Shown piece by piece: positions 33,796 to 42,384 of a DNA stretch of 64,000 nt. Made by a program: the position numbers and the translations under genes. The notes under the pieces are model-generated. The model was not told where the DNA came from and did no database searches. It saw nothing but the letters and a program-made list of their open reading frames with translations. Origin of the DNA: Caballeronia sordidicola (GTDB lineage Bacteria > Pseudomonadota > Gammaproteobacteria > Burkholderiales > Burkholderiaceae). Positions within the stretch are counted from its first letter, which is position 1. Each line of letters starts with the position of its first letter. The stretch covers positions 1-64,000 of the forward strand of contig NZ_JNFG01000008.1 of assembly GCF_000729995.1 (NCBI RefSeq), in the 5' to 3' direction.

Positions 33796-35520
33796 ATGAC
33801 CCACACCATTCCTATCCAGTTCGACGGCGAAACGCTGCACGCCAGGCCCGGTGAATCACTGGCGGCGACGCTCATCGCGCATGGTGTGCGATCGTTCCGG
33901 ACTACCGTCTCGGGTCAGCCGCGCGGCGTGTTCTGCGGGATGGGTGTCTGCCAGGACTGTCTCGTCGAAATAGACGGCGTGGCGAACCGGCGTGCCTGCA
34001 TGACGAAGATCGAGAAGCCAATCACCGTGCATCGCGGGGAGCATGCGCGTCCATTGCCGCCGGTCTCGGCGTCAGGGTCAGGGTCAGGGTCAGGCAGTTA
34101 TGTTGCCGCGCCCGAACCCGAAGTACGCGAACCGGAGTTGCTCGTGATCGGCGCCGGGCCAGGCGGATTGTCCGCCGCGCTCTTTGCGCAGCGAGCCGGC
34201 GTCCAAGTTACCGTGCTAGACGAACGCGGTCAGGCCGGCGGCCAGTACTACAAGCAGTTGGGGGTGTCGGACTCGGAGCAAGGGGTCGCGCCTCCCGATG
34301 CGCAGCATCTCCGAGGCGCTGCGCTCATCGAAGCCGCGCGCAAGGCGGGCGTGCAGTTCATCCACGACGCGCTGGTCTGGGGCGCATTCGAGCCGAAGGA
34401 ATTCATCGCGACTGTGCGCGGACGGTCGATCCGCTTCCGGCCCGCGGCGTGCATTGTCGCGACCGGCGCCTATGAACGCGGCTGGCAGGTGCCGGGCTGG
34501 ACACTGCCTGGGGTCATGACGACAGGCGCCGCACAAACACTGTGGCGCACGTCCCGGCGCTTGCCGGCCAAGCGCGTGCTGATCGCGGGCAACGGGCCGC
34601 TCAACTTGCAGCTTGCGGCTGAACTGCTGAGCGGTGGTGCGGAAGTCGCAGCCGTGGTCGAAGCGGCGCCGCGGCCCGGGCTGGCTACTTTAGGCGCGCT
34701 CGTCACGATGAGTCTCGCCGCTCCCGGGCTCGTCGCCGAGGGTATCGGCTATAGCCGGACGACAAAACGCAAGGGCGTGCGCATGATCAATGACACCGTG
34801 ATCGAGGCCATAGAGAAAAACGGGGCCGGGCTGTCGGTCACGCTTGCACGTGTCTCGGGTGAGACGCTTTCGCAGCGTATCGATGTAGATGTCGTGTGCC
34901 TGGGCTATGGCTTCGAGCCGGCCAACGAGCTGTTGCGTGCGCTAGGTTGCACCCATGACTTCGATACCCATCGGCGGCAGCTTGCAACACGCCGCGATGA
35001 CACCGGCTTGACCAGCGTCGCAGGCGTCTACGCGCTTGGCGACTGCACGGGACTGGGCGGAGCAAAAGCGGCGCTCGCCGAAGGATCAGTCGTGGGCGCT
35101 TCCGTTGTCGCGTCACTGGGCCATGCACTTGGTGGATCACTCATCGGCGAGCGCGATCATGCGGCCGCCGAACTGGCTAAACAGCGCCGCTTCCAGCAAG
35201 CGCTCTGGACTGTCTATGCAACTCCGCTGAAGGCCCCGAAGGAACGCTGCGGCAACACCGTCATCTGCCGGTGCGAGGAAGTCACCTTCGGCGAGCTGGA
35301 TGCAGCGCTCGATGAGGGCCTGAGCACGGTCGGCGCAATCAAGCGGCGCACGCGTATTGGCATGGGACGCTGCCAGGGGCGCTACTGCGCGTCCGTTCTC
35401 GACGAGATCGTCTGCGAACGCTTTGGCCGTTCGCGCGACGAGATGTCCGGCTTCGCCCCGCGTGTGCCGGTCAAGCCTGTATCAATTGCGGAACTGGCCG
35501 GCTACGGCAGCGATTCATGA
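33796..35520 (+). CDS. Fe-S/FAD-dependent amine dehydrogenase, fused alpha-type subunit
   Basis: 574 residues with three parts in one chain. A [2Fe-2S] ferredoxin-like N-terminus comes first (residues 1-80, FCGMGVCQDCLVEIDG, then RACM). An FAD/NAD(P) disulphide-oxidoreductase-like core follows (LLVIGAGPGGLSAALFAQRA at about 115). A C-terminal BFD-like [2Fe-2S] module carries VICRCEEVTF and GRCQGRYC. This combination is known from opine oxidases, cyanide-forming HcnAB and D-hydroxyproline or proline dehydrogenases, where it pairs with a DAO subunit. Such a DAO gene follows with an ATGA overlap. The linker after residue 90 is SASGSGSGSGS, encoded by four TCAGGG repeats. Confidence 0.85.
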   Translation: MTHTIPIQFDGETLHARPGESLAATLIAHGVRSFRTTVSGQPRGVFCGMGVCQDCLVEIDGVANRRACMTKIEKPITVHRGEHARPLPPVSASGSGSGSGSYVAAPEPEVREPELLVIGAGPGGLSAALFAQRAGVQVTVLDERGQAGGQYYKQLGVSDSEQGVAPPDAQHLRGAALIEAARKAGVQFIHDALVWGAFEPKEFIATVRGRSIRFRPAACIVATGAYERGWQVPGWTLPGVMTTGAAQTLWRTSRRLPAKRVLIAGNGPLNLQLAAELLSGGAEVAAVVEAAPRPGLATLGALVTMSLAAPGLVAEGIGYSRTTKRKGVRMINDTVIEAIEKNGAGLSVTLARVSGETLSQRIDVDVVCLGYGFEPANELLRALGCTHDFDTHRRQLATRRDDTGLTSVAGVYALGDCTGLGGAKAALAEGSVVGASVVASLGHALGGSLIGERDHAAAELAKQRRFQQALWTVYATPLKAPKERCGNTVICRCEEVTFGELDAALDEGLSTVGAIKRRTRIGMGRCQGRYCASVLDEIVCERFGRSRDEMSGFAPRVPVKPVSIAELAGYGSDS

Positions 35521-36707
35521 AAGGTTCCACTATAGGTACGCTACCGCGTCGGCAAACCGACGTTGCGGTCATTGGGGCGGGCATTGTCGGATTGTGCCTG
35601 GCGGGTTTTTTGGCGCAGCGGGGACGGGATGTCATGCTGCTCGATGCCGGTGGCTCTGCGGCATCGACAGCCAATGCAGGAAGTCTTCACGTGCAGATGC
35701 AGAGCCGTTTCATGCGGCTCTTTCCGGAGCGAGTGGCTAGTTTCGAACAGCAGTTGCCGCTCTATCCGAAAGCGGTCGAGTACTGGCGGGAATTCGAACG
35801 CGCCATCAACGCGGATTTCGAAATGAAGGTGTCGGGCGGACTGATGGTCGCCGAGACGCCCGAGCAGTTCGATTTTCTCGTGGCTAAGAGCCGTCGTGAA
35901 CGAGAGCTGGGTCTTTCCGTCGAACTTCTCGAACGCGCCGACTTGGAGCGCATCGCACCATATCTTGGACCTGCTGCGTTCGGCGCCGAGTTGTGCGCAA
36001 ATGAAGGCAAGCTGAATCCGCTCAAGTGCAACGCGCAGATCAGGGCGTGGGCCGTACGCATGGGCGTGACCATCGTCGATCAATGCAAGGTTGACCAACT
36101 GCGACCTACTGATTCGCGCTTTGCGCTGACCACCTCGCTCGGCACGCTCGATGCGAGCCAGGTTGCCGTTGCGGCCGGCCCCGGCGCACGCGCGCTTATG
36201 GACAGCGCAGGTACCTTCCTGCCGGTGGATCCCGAGCCGCTGCACATGAACCTCACGGAGGCGGCACCGCCGCTGATCCTGCATCTCGTGCAGCATGCCG
36301 AGCGGTCTATCACGCTCAAGCAATTATCGACGGGGCAGGTGGTGATTGGCGGCGGATGGCCGGCAAAGCTTGCGGCGGGCGCCGATTATCCTGTTGTCGA
36401 TCCCGCGAGCATGATCGGTAATGTATCGCTGGCGCAGTTCATGGTGCCGGCACTCGCGTCGCTGCATATCATCCGGACATGGGCCGGCTTGAATTCGAAA
36501 GTCGATGGCCGCGGCGTACTGGGCGAGATGCCCGGAATCCCCGGATTGCACGCCGCCATTCCCGGCGATGCCGGCTATACGCTTGGGCCGTTGACCGCGC
36601 GTCTGGTAGCAGACCTGATGACCGGCCGTGACCCTGGCATAGACATGCGACCGTATTCGCCCATGCGGTTTCAGGCAGAAGAACTGCGAGTGCTCACCGC
36701 TCAGTGA
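35517..36707 (+). CDS. FAD-dependent DAO-type oxidoreductase, beta subunit partner
   Basis: 396 residues. The GxGxxG dinucleotide site is DVAVIGAGIVGLCLAGFLAQ (12-31), and the flavin-contacting block NAGSLHVQ follows at about 58. The C-terminus carries VDGRGVLGEMPGIPGLHAA, the DAO FAD-closing motif. It overlaps the Fe-S/FAD gene by 4 bp and very likely forms a heteromer with it that oxidises a secondary or D-amine. It is paralogous to the protein at 40467-41603, including the unusual NAGSLH(V/A)Q. Confidence 0.87.
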   Translation: MKGSTIGTLPRRQTDVAVIGAGIVGLCLAGFLAQRGRDVMLLDAGGSAASTANAGSLHVQMQSRFMRLFPERVASFEQQLPLYPKAVEYWREFERAINADFEMKVSGGLMVAETPEQFDFLVAKSRRERELGLSVELLERADLERIAPYLGPAAFGAELCANEGKLNPLKCNAQIRAWAVRMGVTIVDQCKVDQLRPTDSRFALTTSLGTLDASQVAVAAGPGARALMDSAGTFLPVDPEPLHMNLTEAAPPLILHLVQHAERSITLKQLSTGQVVIGGGWPAKLAAGADYPVVDPASMIGNVSLAQFMVPALASLHIIRTWAGLNSKVDGRGVLGEMPGIPGLHAAIPGDAGYTLGPLTARLVADLMTGRDPGIDMRPYSPMRFQAEELRVLTAQ

Positions 36708-36772
36708 GTGCGGTGAAGCCTGAAAATAGGCCTGGAATTAGCTTGGAAACCAGCATTGAAATCAACCTACCG

Positions 36773-36800
36773 CGCCGCACCGCCCGGAGGCAGTGCGGCG
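36773..36800. terminator. hairpin between convergent oxidase and porin genes
   Basis: CGCCGCAC-N12-GTGCGGCG, an 8-bp perfect stem 9 bp beyond the porin stop and 66 bp beyond the oxidase stop. No T-run is present. It is likely a transcript-end structure for one or both genes. Confidence 0.4.
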
Positions 36801-36808
36801 TGTATGTA

Positions 36809-37939
36809 TCAGAAGCGGTGACGCAGGCCAATCCGCACGCTGGTCTGCGTGCTGGTGGTTGACGGTGTGAACAGGTAACCCTGAACTGCATCCACACCGG
36901 ACGATGCCCGCAGGTAAGAGCTTTGCAGGTAGACATCGGTGCGCTTCGTGAACGCGTAGTCAAAGCCGAGGCTGGCCTCGTTGTAGTGATGACCTTCGAA
37001 GGTCGAGTAGAAGTAACCCGCGGCCGCATTGAACGACGGCGTGACCTGCCACGACGCGCCGGCATCGTAGGTGCGCAATGCCGACGTGCGGCCAAAGCCC
37101 TTGAACCAGACATCCGAATACGCAACCCCGTAGGTGACGTTCGACATGACGTAGCTGGCGCCAAGCGTCAGGACGCTCTGACTGTCGATCTGCAGGGGTG
37201 TGCTCGCGAACAGGTCAGTGACCTGCCCGGTCACGGGGTTACGAGTTGCCGTGGTCTGGCCCAGGAAACTGGAGACGCCCATGGAGGCGTACGGATCGAT
37301 CGCGTTCGAACCATACGGGTTATTCATGCGCAAATAGACCGCGCCTGCCGAAAATGCGCCGTGGTTGTACTGCCCACCGGCGGACCATGCGCTTTGCTGA
37401 TGAAGGCTGCCAGCCACATTGCCGAACGAATACATCGCGCCACCCTGAAGCCCGTGGAAATCGGCGCTCTTGATCTTGACGACATTGTCCAGGCGCTCCC
37501 AGCCCATCCGATCCAGATCGCCCTGATGCGTGGCATAACCGCTGGCCCAGGCGCTCATTGCGTAGTTAGCGGTGTAGTCGTAGATCAAGTCGTACTGGCG
37601 GCCGATAGTGATGGCCGCGTAGTCGTTCTGCAAGCCTACCCATGCCTGCCGGCCGAATTCGCGGCCTCCTTGACGAAGTTGGCCGTTCAACGCGTCGAAG
37701 CCATTTTCAAGGGTGAAGATCGCCTTGAGGCCGCCGCCGAGATCCTCCGTTCCCTTCAGGCCCCAACGGTCCCCCGAGGCAATCGAGTCGTCCATCTTGA
37801 TGTTATGCGCGCCGCCTTCATTGCTGACATACGTGGGACCTACGTCAATTACGCCATACAACGTGACACTGCTCTGCGCGTGAGCCAAGCCCGTTGCTGC
37901 AACGCCCACAAGCGCTGCGATCCGCCTGATAGTTCTCAT
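36809..37939 (-). CDS. outer-membrane general porin (second copy type)
   Basis: 376 residues from ATG 37939. The signal peptide MRTIRRIAALVGVAATGLAHA and mature start QSSVTLYGVIDVG fix the start; a longer frame to 38152 has no signal-like N-terminus. The C-terminus RIGLRHRF ends with Phe, as needed for assembly. The gene diverges from the DapA-like gene, and the two share a promoter region containing an IclR-type box and a 9-bp-arm palindrome, so it probably supplies outer-membrane entry for the second catabolic block. Confidence 0.9.
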   Translation of the reverse strand: MRTIRRIAALVGVAATGLAHAQSSVTLYGVIDVGPTYVSNEGGAHNIKMDDSIASGDRWGLKGTEDLGGGLKAIFTLENGFDALNGQLRQGGREFGRQAWVGLQNDYAAITIGRQYDLIYDYTANYAMSAWASGYATHQGDLDRMGWERLDNVVKIKSADFHGLQGGAMYSFGNVAGSLHQQSAWSAGGQYNHGAFSAGAVYLRMNNPYGSNAIDPYASMGVSSFLGQTTATRNPVTGQVTDLFASTPLQIDSQSVLTLGASYVMSNVTYGVAYSDVWFKGFGRTSALRTYDAGASWQVTPSFNAAAGYFYSTFEGHHYNEASLGFDYAFTKRTDVYLQSSYLRASSGVDAVQGYLFTPSTTSTQTSVRIGLRHRF

Positions 37940-38110
37940 GCCACTCAACTCCCCTGAATTGATGCTGCTGAAAATTGGCAGTACGAAGCAGTTCCTTCGC
38001 AACCGTTGCGAAGAATTTCCTGAATCGTGCCGCCTGACACGTGGTTTGCACGTCTCGCGGTCGCCACGGCGAACTACATCGGAGCAATTTTTGACGTAGA
38101 CGCTTTGTGA

Positions 38111-38125
38111 CAAAACGTGCGCCAT
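38111..38125 (-). promoter_or_regulatory. candidate IclR-type box, copy 1
   Basis: On the minus strand this reads ATGGCGCACGTTTTG, sharing TGGCGCAC with the boxes at 44751, 46418, 47389, 48958 and 53509-53543. It lies in the 415-bp divergent region between the porin and DapA-like genes. Confidence 0.4.
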
Positions 38126-38148
38126 GCTAACATTCAGACGCCATGTGA

Positions 38149-38173
38149 ACAAAATTCAATGTTGGAATTTTGT
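38149..38173. promoter_or_regulatory. operator-like palindrome, porin/DapA-like promoter region
   Basis: ACAAAATTC-N7-GAATTTTGT, perfect 9-bp arms, AT-rich, about 180 bp before the DapA-like start. It shares the ATTC-N7-GAAT core with the LysR boxes at 3365 and 7439. The rest of 37940-38354 shows no gene. Confidence 0.5.
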
Positions 38174-38354
38174 GAAATTTTTGCGAAATTGGCTTAATGC
38201 TACCTAAATAGACACGCCAAATCTTACTGATTCGCGGCGAGAATCGGGTGAAAGGCGATCAGGGGCGCGGTTGAAGACAAAAACCCGCTTCGATCTCACG
38301 CGCAAAATATGTGCGCGTGGCGCTCAAGCGTTCAACGAATTAACGGAGAGATAC

Positions 38355-39296
38355 GTGAGTAAAGTTTTTCGTGGCAGCTATGGTGTGACCGTGACGCCCT
38401 TTACCGCCGACGGCAAGTCGATCGATGAAGGCGCACTCAGGCGTTTCCTTGACTGGCAAATAGAAGCGGGCTCGCCCGGCGTGATCATCCTGGGGACGAC
38501 CGGCGAGTTCTTGACCATCAGCGACGAGGAGCGCACTCAATATGTAGAGGCCACGGTCAAGCACGTGGACGGGCGGATGGACGTACTGGTCGGCACCATG
38601 AACGCGTCGACGCCGAACGCGGTGCGTTATACCCGCGAAGCGGAAGCGCTGGGCGTAGACGGTTTCATGATCGCACCACCGTACTACTACACTCCCACTG
38701 ACGACGAGATCTTCGAGTATTACCGGGCGATCTCCGAGGCCACGTCGCTGCCGATCATGCTTTACAACAACCCCGTGACGACCAACGTCGACATGTCGGC
38801 GAAACTGGTGGCGCGCCTGACGCGAGCGCTCGACAACGTCCGCTATATCAAGGAAGCGAGCATGGACGTCGGCCGCGTCTATGACGTGATCGAGGCGACC
38901 GAGGGCGTGATGAACGTGTTTGCCGGCGAGCGGCCGGTGGAGAGTTTCCTGCTCGGCGCGGTCGGCTACGTGAACCCGTACGCAAACTACATCCCGGAGG
39001 CCTCCACGCGGCTGTGGAACGCCCTGGTCGAGGGCGAACTGGAGGAAGCCAAGACCATCCAGAAGATGATCGCCAGCTTCGACCGGATTATCGCGGAAGG
39101 CCATCCGACCTACGGGCACCAGTGCTATTCGAAGGCGCTGGCGGCGTCGCAAGGTTATCCGGTCGGCGACGTGCGGCCACCGCTGACCAAGTTCGCGGCG
39201 CTGGGCGGCGAGGGTATCGAACGGCGCGCGAAGATCGTCTCGATCATCGACGACATCAATGCTTACGTCGCGCGGTGCGCTGCGCAAAAAGCCTGA
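38355..39296 (+). CDS. dihydrodipicolinate synthase family protein, second copy
   Basis: 313 residues from GTG 38355 (GGAGA five bases upstream); a TTG at 38271 would add 28 unrelated residues. Motifs: ILGTTGEFLTISDEER, PIMLYNNPVTTNVDM (catalytic Tyr) and VRYIKEASMDVGRV (Schiff-base Lys). It differs from the copy at 29801 through most of its length, so it is a different subfamily rather than a recent duplicate. It starts a plus-strand run with an Old Yellow Enzyme and a DAO-type oxidase; together they suggest oxidation and cleavage of an unsaturated or cyclic imino-acid intermediate. Confidence 0.87.
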   Translation: MSKVFRGSYGVTVTPFTADGKSIDEGALRRFLDWQIEAGSPGVIILGTTGEFLTISDEERTQYVEATVKHVDGRMDVLVGTMNASTPNAVRYTREAEALGVDGFMIAPPYYYTPTDDEIFEYYRAISEATSLPIMLYNNPVTTNVDMSAKLVARLTRALDNVRYIKEASMDVGRVYDVIEATEGVMNVFAGERPVESFLLGAVGYVNPYANYIPEASTRLWNALVEGELEEAKTIQKMIASFDRIIAEGHPTYGHQCYSKALAASQGYPVGDVRPPLTKFAALGGEGIERRAKIVSIIDDINAYVARCAAQKA

Positions 39297-39303
39297 GCCG
39301 GCA

Positions 39304-40434
39304 ATGCACGAGATCCGCTTGTTCACGCCGTTCAGTTCGCGGGGCATTACCTTCTCCAATCGCATTGTCGTTTCGCCGATGTGCCAGTACCGCGCCGTCG
39401 AAGGCGCCGTGAACCCGTGGCATCTTGCGCATCACGCGCGTTTTGCGCTCGGTGGCGTGGGCGGTGCGGTGATCGAAGCCACCGCGGTCGAGCGGGACGG
39501 CCGCATCAGCGAAGGCTGTCTCGGACTGTGGGATGACAGTCAGATCGATGGCTTCCGGCAACTGGCGGAGCTTTATCACGGGGAGGGCATTCCGGTCGGC
39601 GTGCAGATCGGGCATGCCGGGCGCAAGGGCAGTTCGGCCAGTCCTTGGAATGGGGCGGGACCGCTCGCGAGTGCATCGCCTCCGCGGGGTTGGCAAACGG
39701 TCGCGCCTTCGGCGATTGCTCATGCGCAAGGCTGGCCAGTTCCCGCTTCGCTCGACGAGGCACGGATCGCGCGCATCGTCGGGTCGTTTGCGGCAAGTGC
39801 CCGGCGCGCCGTTAGCGCGGGCCTCGATTTTGTCGAAGTGCATGGTGCGCATGGCTATCTGCTGCACGAGTTTTTATCGCCGATATCGAATGGCAGGACC
39901 GACCGGTATGGCGGCACTTTCGAGAACCGCGCGCGTTTCGCGCTCGACGCCGCGCAAGCGGTCAGGCGAGCCGTGCCGGACAGCATGCCGGTGTGGTATC
40001 GAGCGTCGTGCGTGGATGAAAGCGCGGGCGGCGTGACGCTGGACGAGACTATCGAACTGGCACGCCGGCTGAAGGAGACCGGCATCGACCTGGTCGACTG
40101 TTCGTCGGGCGGTATCCGTGGCCCGGTTGCGAGGTCCACGCGCCCGGAAGCGCCCGGGCACCAGGTGCCTTACGCGGAGCGGATCCGTCGCGAAGCGGGC
40201 ATCCCGACCATGGCCGTGGGACTGATCACGGAGCCGGGTCAGGCGGACGCGATCGTCAGCGAAGGCGCCGCTGATCTTGTCGCCATCGCGCGGGAACTAC
40301 TGGCCGATCCGAACTTCGTGTATCGCGCGGCGCGCTCGCTGGGTCACCCGGCGCCGCACGCCTTGCTGCCCCAGAACTTCGCCTTCTTCCTCGCCCGGCG
40401 TAACATGCAAGTTCCGAATGCCACCTCCACGTAA
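39304..40434 (+). CDS. NADH:flavin oxidoreductase, Old Yellow Enzyme family (YqjM-like)
   Basis: 376 residues from ATG 39304. FMN-barrel motifs: SNRIVVSPMCQYRA with the redox-tuning Cys of the thermophilic-like (YqjM) class, GVQIGHAGRKGS, EVHGAHGYLLHEFLSP and NGRTDRYGGTFENRARF. The family reduces activated C=C bonds or, in some members, demethylates or opens N-containing substrates. Its spacing of 7 bp after the DapA-like gene indicates one transcript. Confidence 0.88.
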   Translation: MHEIRLFTPFSSRGITFSNRIVVSPMCQYRAVEGAVNPWHLAHHARFALGGVGGAVIEATAVERDGRISEGCLGLWDDSQIDGFRQLAELYHGEGIPVGVQIGHAGRKGSSASPWNGAGPLASASPPRGWQTVAPSAIAHAQGWPVPASLDEARIARIVGSFAASARRAVSAGLDFVEVHGAHGYLLHEFLSPISNGRTDRYGGTFENRARFALDAAQAVRRAVPDSMPVWYRASCVDESAGGVTLDETIELARRLKETGIDLVDCSSGGIRGPVARSTRPEAPGHQVPYAERIRREAGIPTMAVGLITEPGQADAIVSEGAADLVAIARELLADPNFVYRAARSLGHPAPHALLPQNFAFFLARRNMQVPNATST

Positions 40435-40466
40435 CTTCGTTTTTAACATCCCGCTTGGCTGACCCG

Positions 40467-41603
40467 ATGAACGATGTGATTGTGATCGGCGGCGGTCTCG
40501 CCGGCTGCGCGACCGCCTACTATCTCGCCCGCGATGGCGTGGCCGTGACCGTGCTCGAGCGCAGCGAGCTCAACACGCAGGCATCGGGCTCCAACGCCGG
40601 AAGCCTGCACGCGCAGATCCCCCATGATCCCTTTGTCAATCGCGGCCCGCAGTGGGCCCGGACGTTCGCGCCGACCATCGGCTTGTTACGTCATTCCATC
40701 GATGTATGGCGCGATTTGCCGGCGACGCTCGACGCCGATCTCGAAGTGTCCCTGAAAGGCGGCCTGCTGGTTGCAACCGACGCATCGCAGATGGCATCGA
40801 TCGCCGCCAAGGCGGAGGTGGAGCGCTCGCAAGGTCTGGATGTCCGGCTGCTCGATCGCGCAGAGGTGAGGACGCTGGCGCCCTATCTCTCGGACGCAAT
40901 CGTGGGCGGTGCATTCTGCCCGGACGAAGGTAAGGCTAGCCCCCTTGCTGCGACGCTTGCGTATGCGCGAGCCGCGCGTGCGCTAGGGGCGAGATTCGTG
41001 CGGCAAGCCGAAGTGACTCGGATCACGCGAATAGGCGATGGCTTCGAGGTAACGGCCGGGACCGAGGTTGTGCGGGCCAGGCGCGTGGTTAACGCGGCCG
41101 GCGCCGATGCGGGCAAGATTGCCGCGTTGCTGGGGATCGCCATCGACGTGCAGGGGTTCGCGATCCAGGTCGCCGTAACGGAGCGCGTCGGGCCGTTGAT
41201 TCCGCACCTGGTCTATTCGGCCGGCGACAAACTCACGCTCAAGCAAAACCAGGCGGGCTCCATCCTGATCGGCGGCGGCTGGCCTGCGCGCTGGCACAGC
41301 CGCGGTTATCCGAGCACGGATCCCGATTCCCTGCAACGCAACATGGCCGTGGCATTGGCCACGGTGCCGGCGCTCGGCGCGCTGCGCGTGATCCGGACCT
41401 GGGCAGCGGTGGTGAACGGCACGGACGACTGGAAGCCGATCCTGGGTGAAGTGCCGGGCACGCCCGGCTTCTTCATCAACTTTTTCCCCTGGATGGGCTT
41501 CACCGCCGGCCCCGCAGTGGCGCAGATCGTAGCGAGCCTGGTGCAGGGGAAGCCCGCCCCTTTCGATGTCGACCTCTCGCCGTTCCTGCTGGCGAGCGCC
41601 TGA
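40467..41603 (+). CDS. FAD-dependent DAO-type oxidoreductase, second copy
   Basis: 378 residues from ATG 40467. The dinucleotide fold is DVIVIGGGLAGCATAYYLAR, with NAGSLHAQIP near residue 40 and a C-terminal FAD-closing block GTDDWKPILGEVPGTPGFFI. It is related to the oxidase at 35517 but has no Fe-S partner next to it, so it may work alone as an oxidase or share the upstream dehydrogenase. It ends convergent with the amino acid ABC importer operon, only 19 bp away. Confidence 0.87.
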   Translation: MNDVIVIGGGLAGCATAYYLARDGVAVTVLERSELNTQASGSNAGSLHAQIPHDPFVNRGPQWARTFAPTIGLLRHSIDVWRDLPATLDADLEVSLKGGLLVATDASQMASIAAKAEVERSQGLDVRLLDRAEVRTLAPYLSDAIVGGAFCPDEGKASPLAATLAYARAARALGARFVRQAEVTRITRIGDGFEVTAGTEVVRARRVVNAAGADAGKIAALLGIAIDVQGFAIQVAVTERVGPLIPHLVYSAGDKLTLKQNQAGSILIGGGWPARWHSRGYPSTDPDSLQRNMAVALATVPALGALRVIRTWAAVVNGTDDWKPILGEVPGTPGFFINFFPWMGFTAGPAVAQIVASLVQGKPAPFDVDLSPFLLASA

Positions 41604-41622
41604 TCGCTATAGTGGCTTTTAC

Positions 41623-42384
41623 TCAGTGATGCCGCAGTATCTTGCCGACGAAGTCACGCGTGCGGGCTTCGCTGGCATTGCCGAAGATCTTGTCCGGCGT
41701 ACCGATCTCCACTACCTGCCCCTTATCCATCATCACCACGCGCGTGGAGACTTCGCGCACGAACGACATTTCGTGTGACACAAGCAACATCGTGATGCCT
41801 TCGCCTGCCAGCGTGCGCACCGTGTCGAGCACTTCGTTCACGAGTTCCGGATCGAGCGCAGCGGTGATTTCATCGAGGAGCAGAAGCTCCGGCTTGAGCG
41901 CGAGCGCTCGTGCAATGGCAACACGCTGTTGCTGTCCGCCCGACAGTTCATCGGGATAGCTCGCATGCTTTTCAGCAAGGCCCACTCGTCGCAGCAACTC
42001 CTTCGCTTCGGCTTCAACCTGCTCGCGCGGCCGCTTTTTGATCTTGAGCGGCGAGATGGTGACGTTGCGCAGCACGTCCATGTTCTGGAACAGGTTGTAC
42101 TGCTGGAACACGATCGCCATCTTGTCGCGCGCGGCGCGCACGCTTTTACGTGACGAATAATCGAGCGGTTCGTCGTCAAGCACGACCCGCCCGCCGGTCG
42201 GCGGCATCAGCCCGACCAGCGTGCGCAGCAGGGTGCTTTTGCCCGAGCCCGACGGCCCGATCAGGCTGATTACTTCGCCCCGTTCAACCGAGAGTGTGAT
42301 GTCGCGGAGAACCTGTTGCTGAGCGTACGCGCTTGAGAGTTTTTCGACTGCGAGGTGAGGCAAGGCGATTCTCCAGATAGGCAC
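41623..42384 (-). CDS. polar amino acid ABC transporter ATP-binding protein
   Basis: 253 residues. Walker A GPSGSGKSTLL, Q-loop IVFQQYNLFQNM, signature LSGGQQQRVAIARALA, Walker B LLLLDEITAALDPE and H-loop LLVSHEMSF are intact. These are GlnQ/HisP-type motifs. The GTG start at 42384 overlaps the upstream permease gene by about 100 bp. A TTG near 42357 (PHLAVEKLSSAYA) would reduce the overlap and is also plausible. Confidence 0.9.
   Translation of the reverse strand: MPIWRIALPHLAVEKLSSAYAQQQVLRDITLSVERGEVISLIGPSGSGKSTLLRTLVGLMPPTGGRVVLDDEPLDYSSRKSVRAARDKMAIVFQQYNLFQNMDVLRNVTISPLKIKKRPREQVEAEAKELLRRVGLAEKHASYPDELSGGQQQRVAIARALALKPELLLLDEITAALDPELVNEVLDTVRTLAGEGITMLLVSHEMSFVREVSTRVVMMDKGQVVEIGTPDKIFGNASEARTRDFVGKILRHH

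Noticed and set aside
34074..34097. TCAGGG repeats resembling telomeric or regulatory DNA
   Set aside because: In frame inside the Fe-S/FAD gene and encodes a flexible Gly-Ser linker.
37940..38152. 71-residue N-terminal extension of the second porin
   Set aside because: The signal peptide begins at 37939; upstream residues are not secretory and cover the promoter region.
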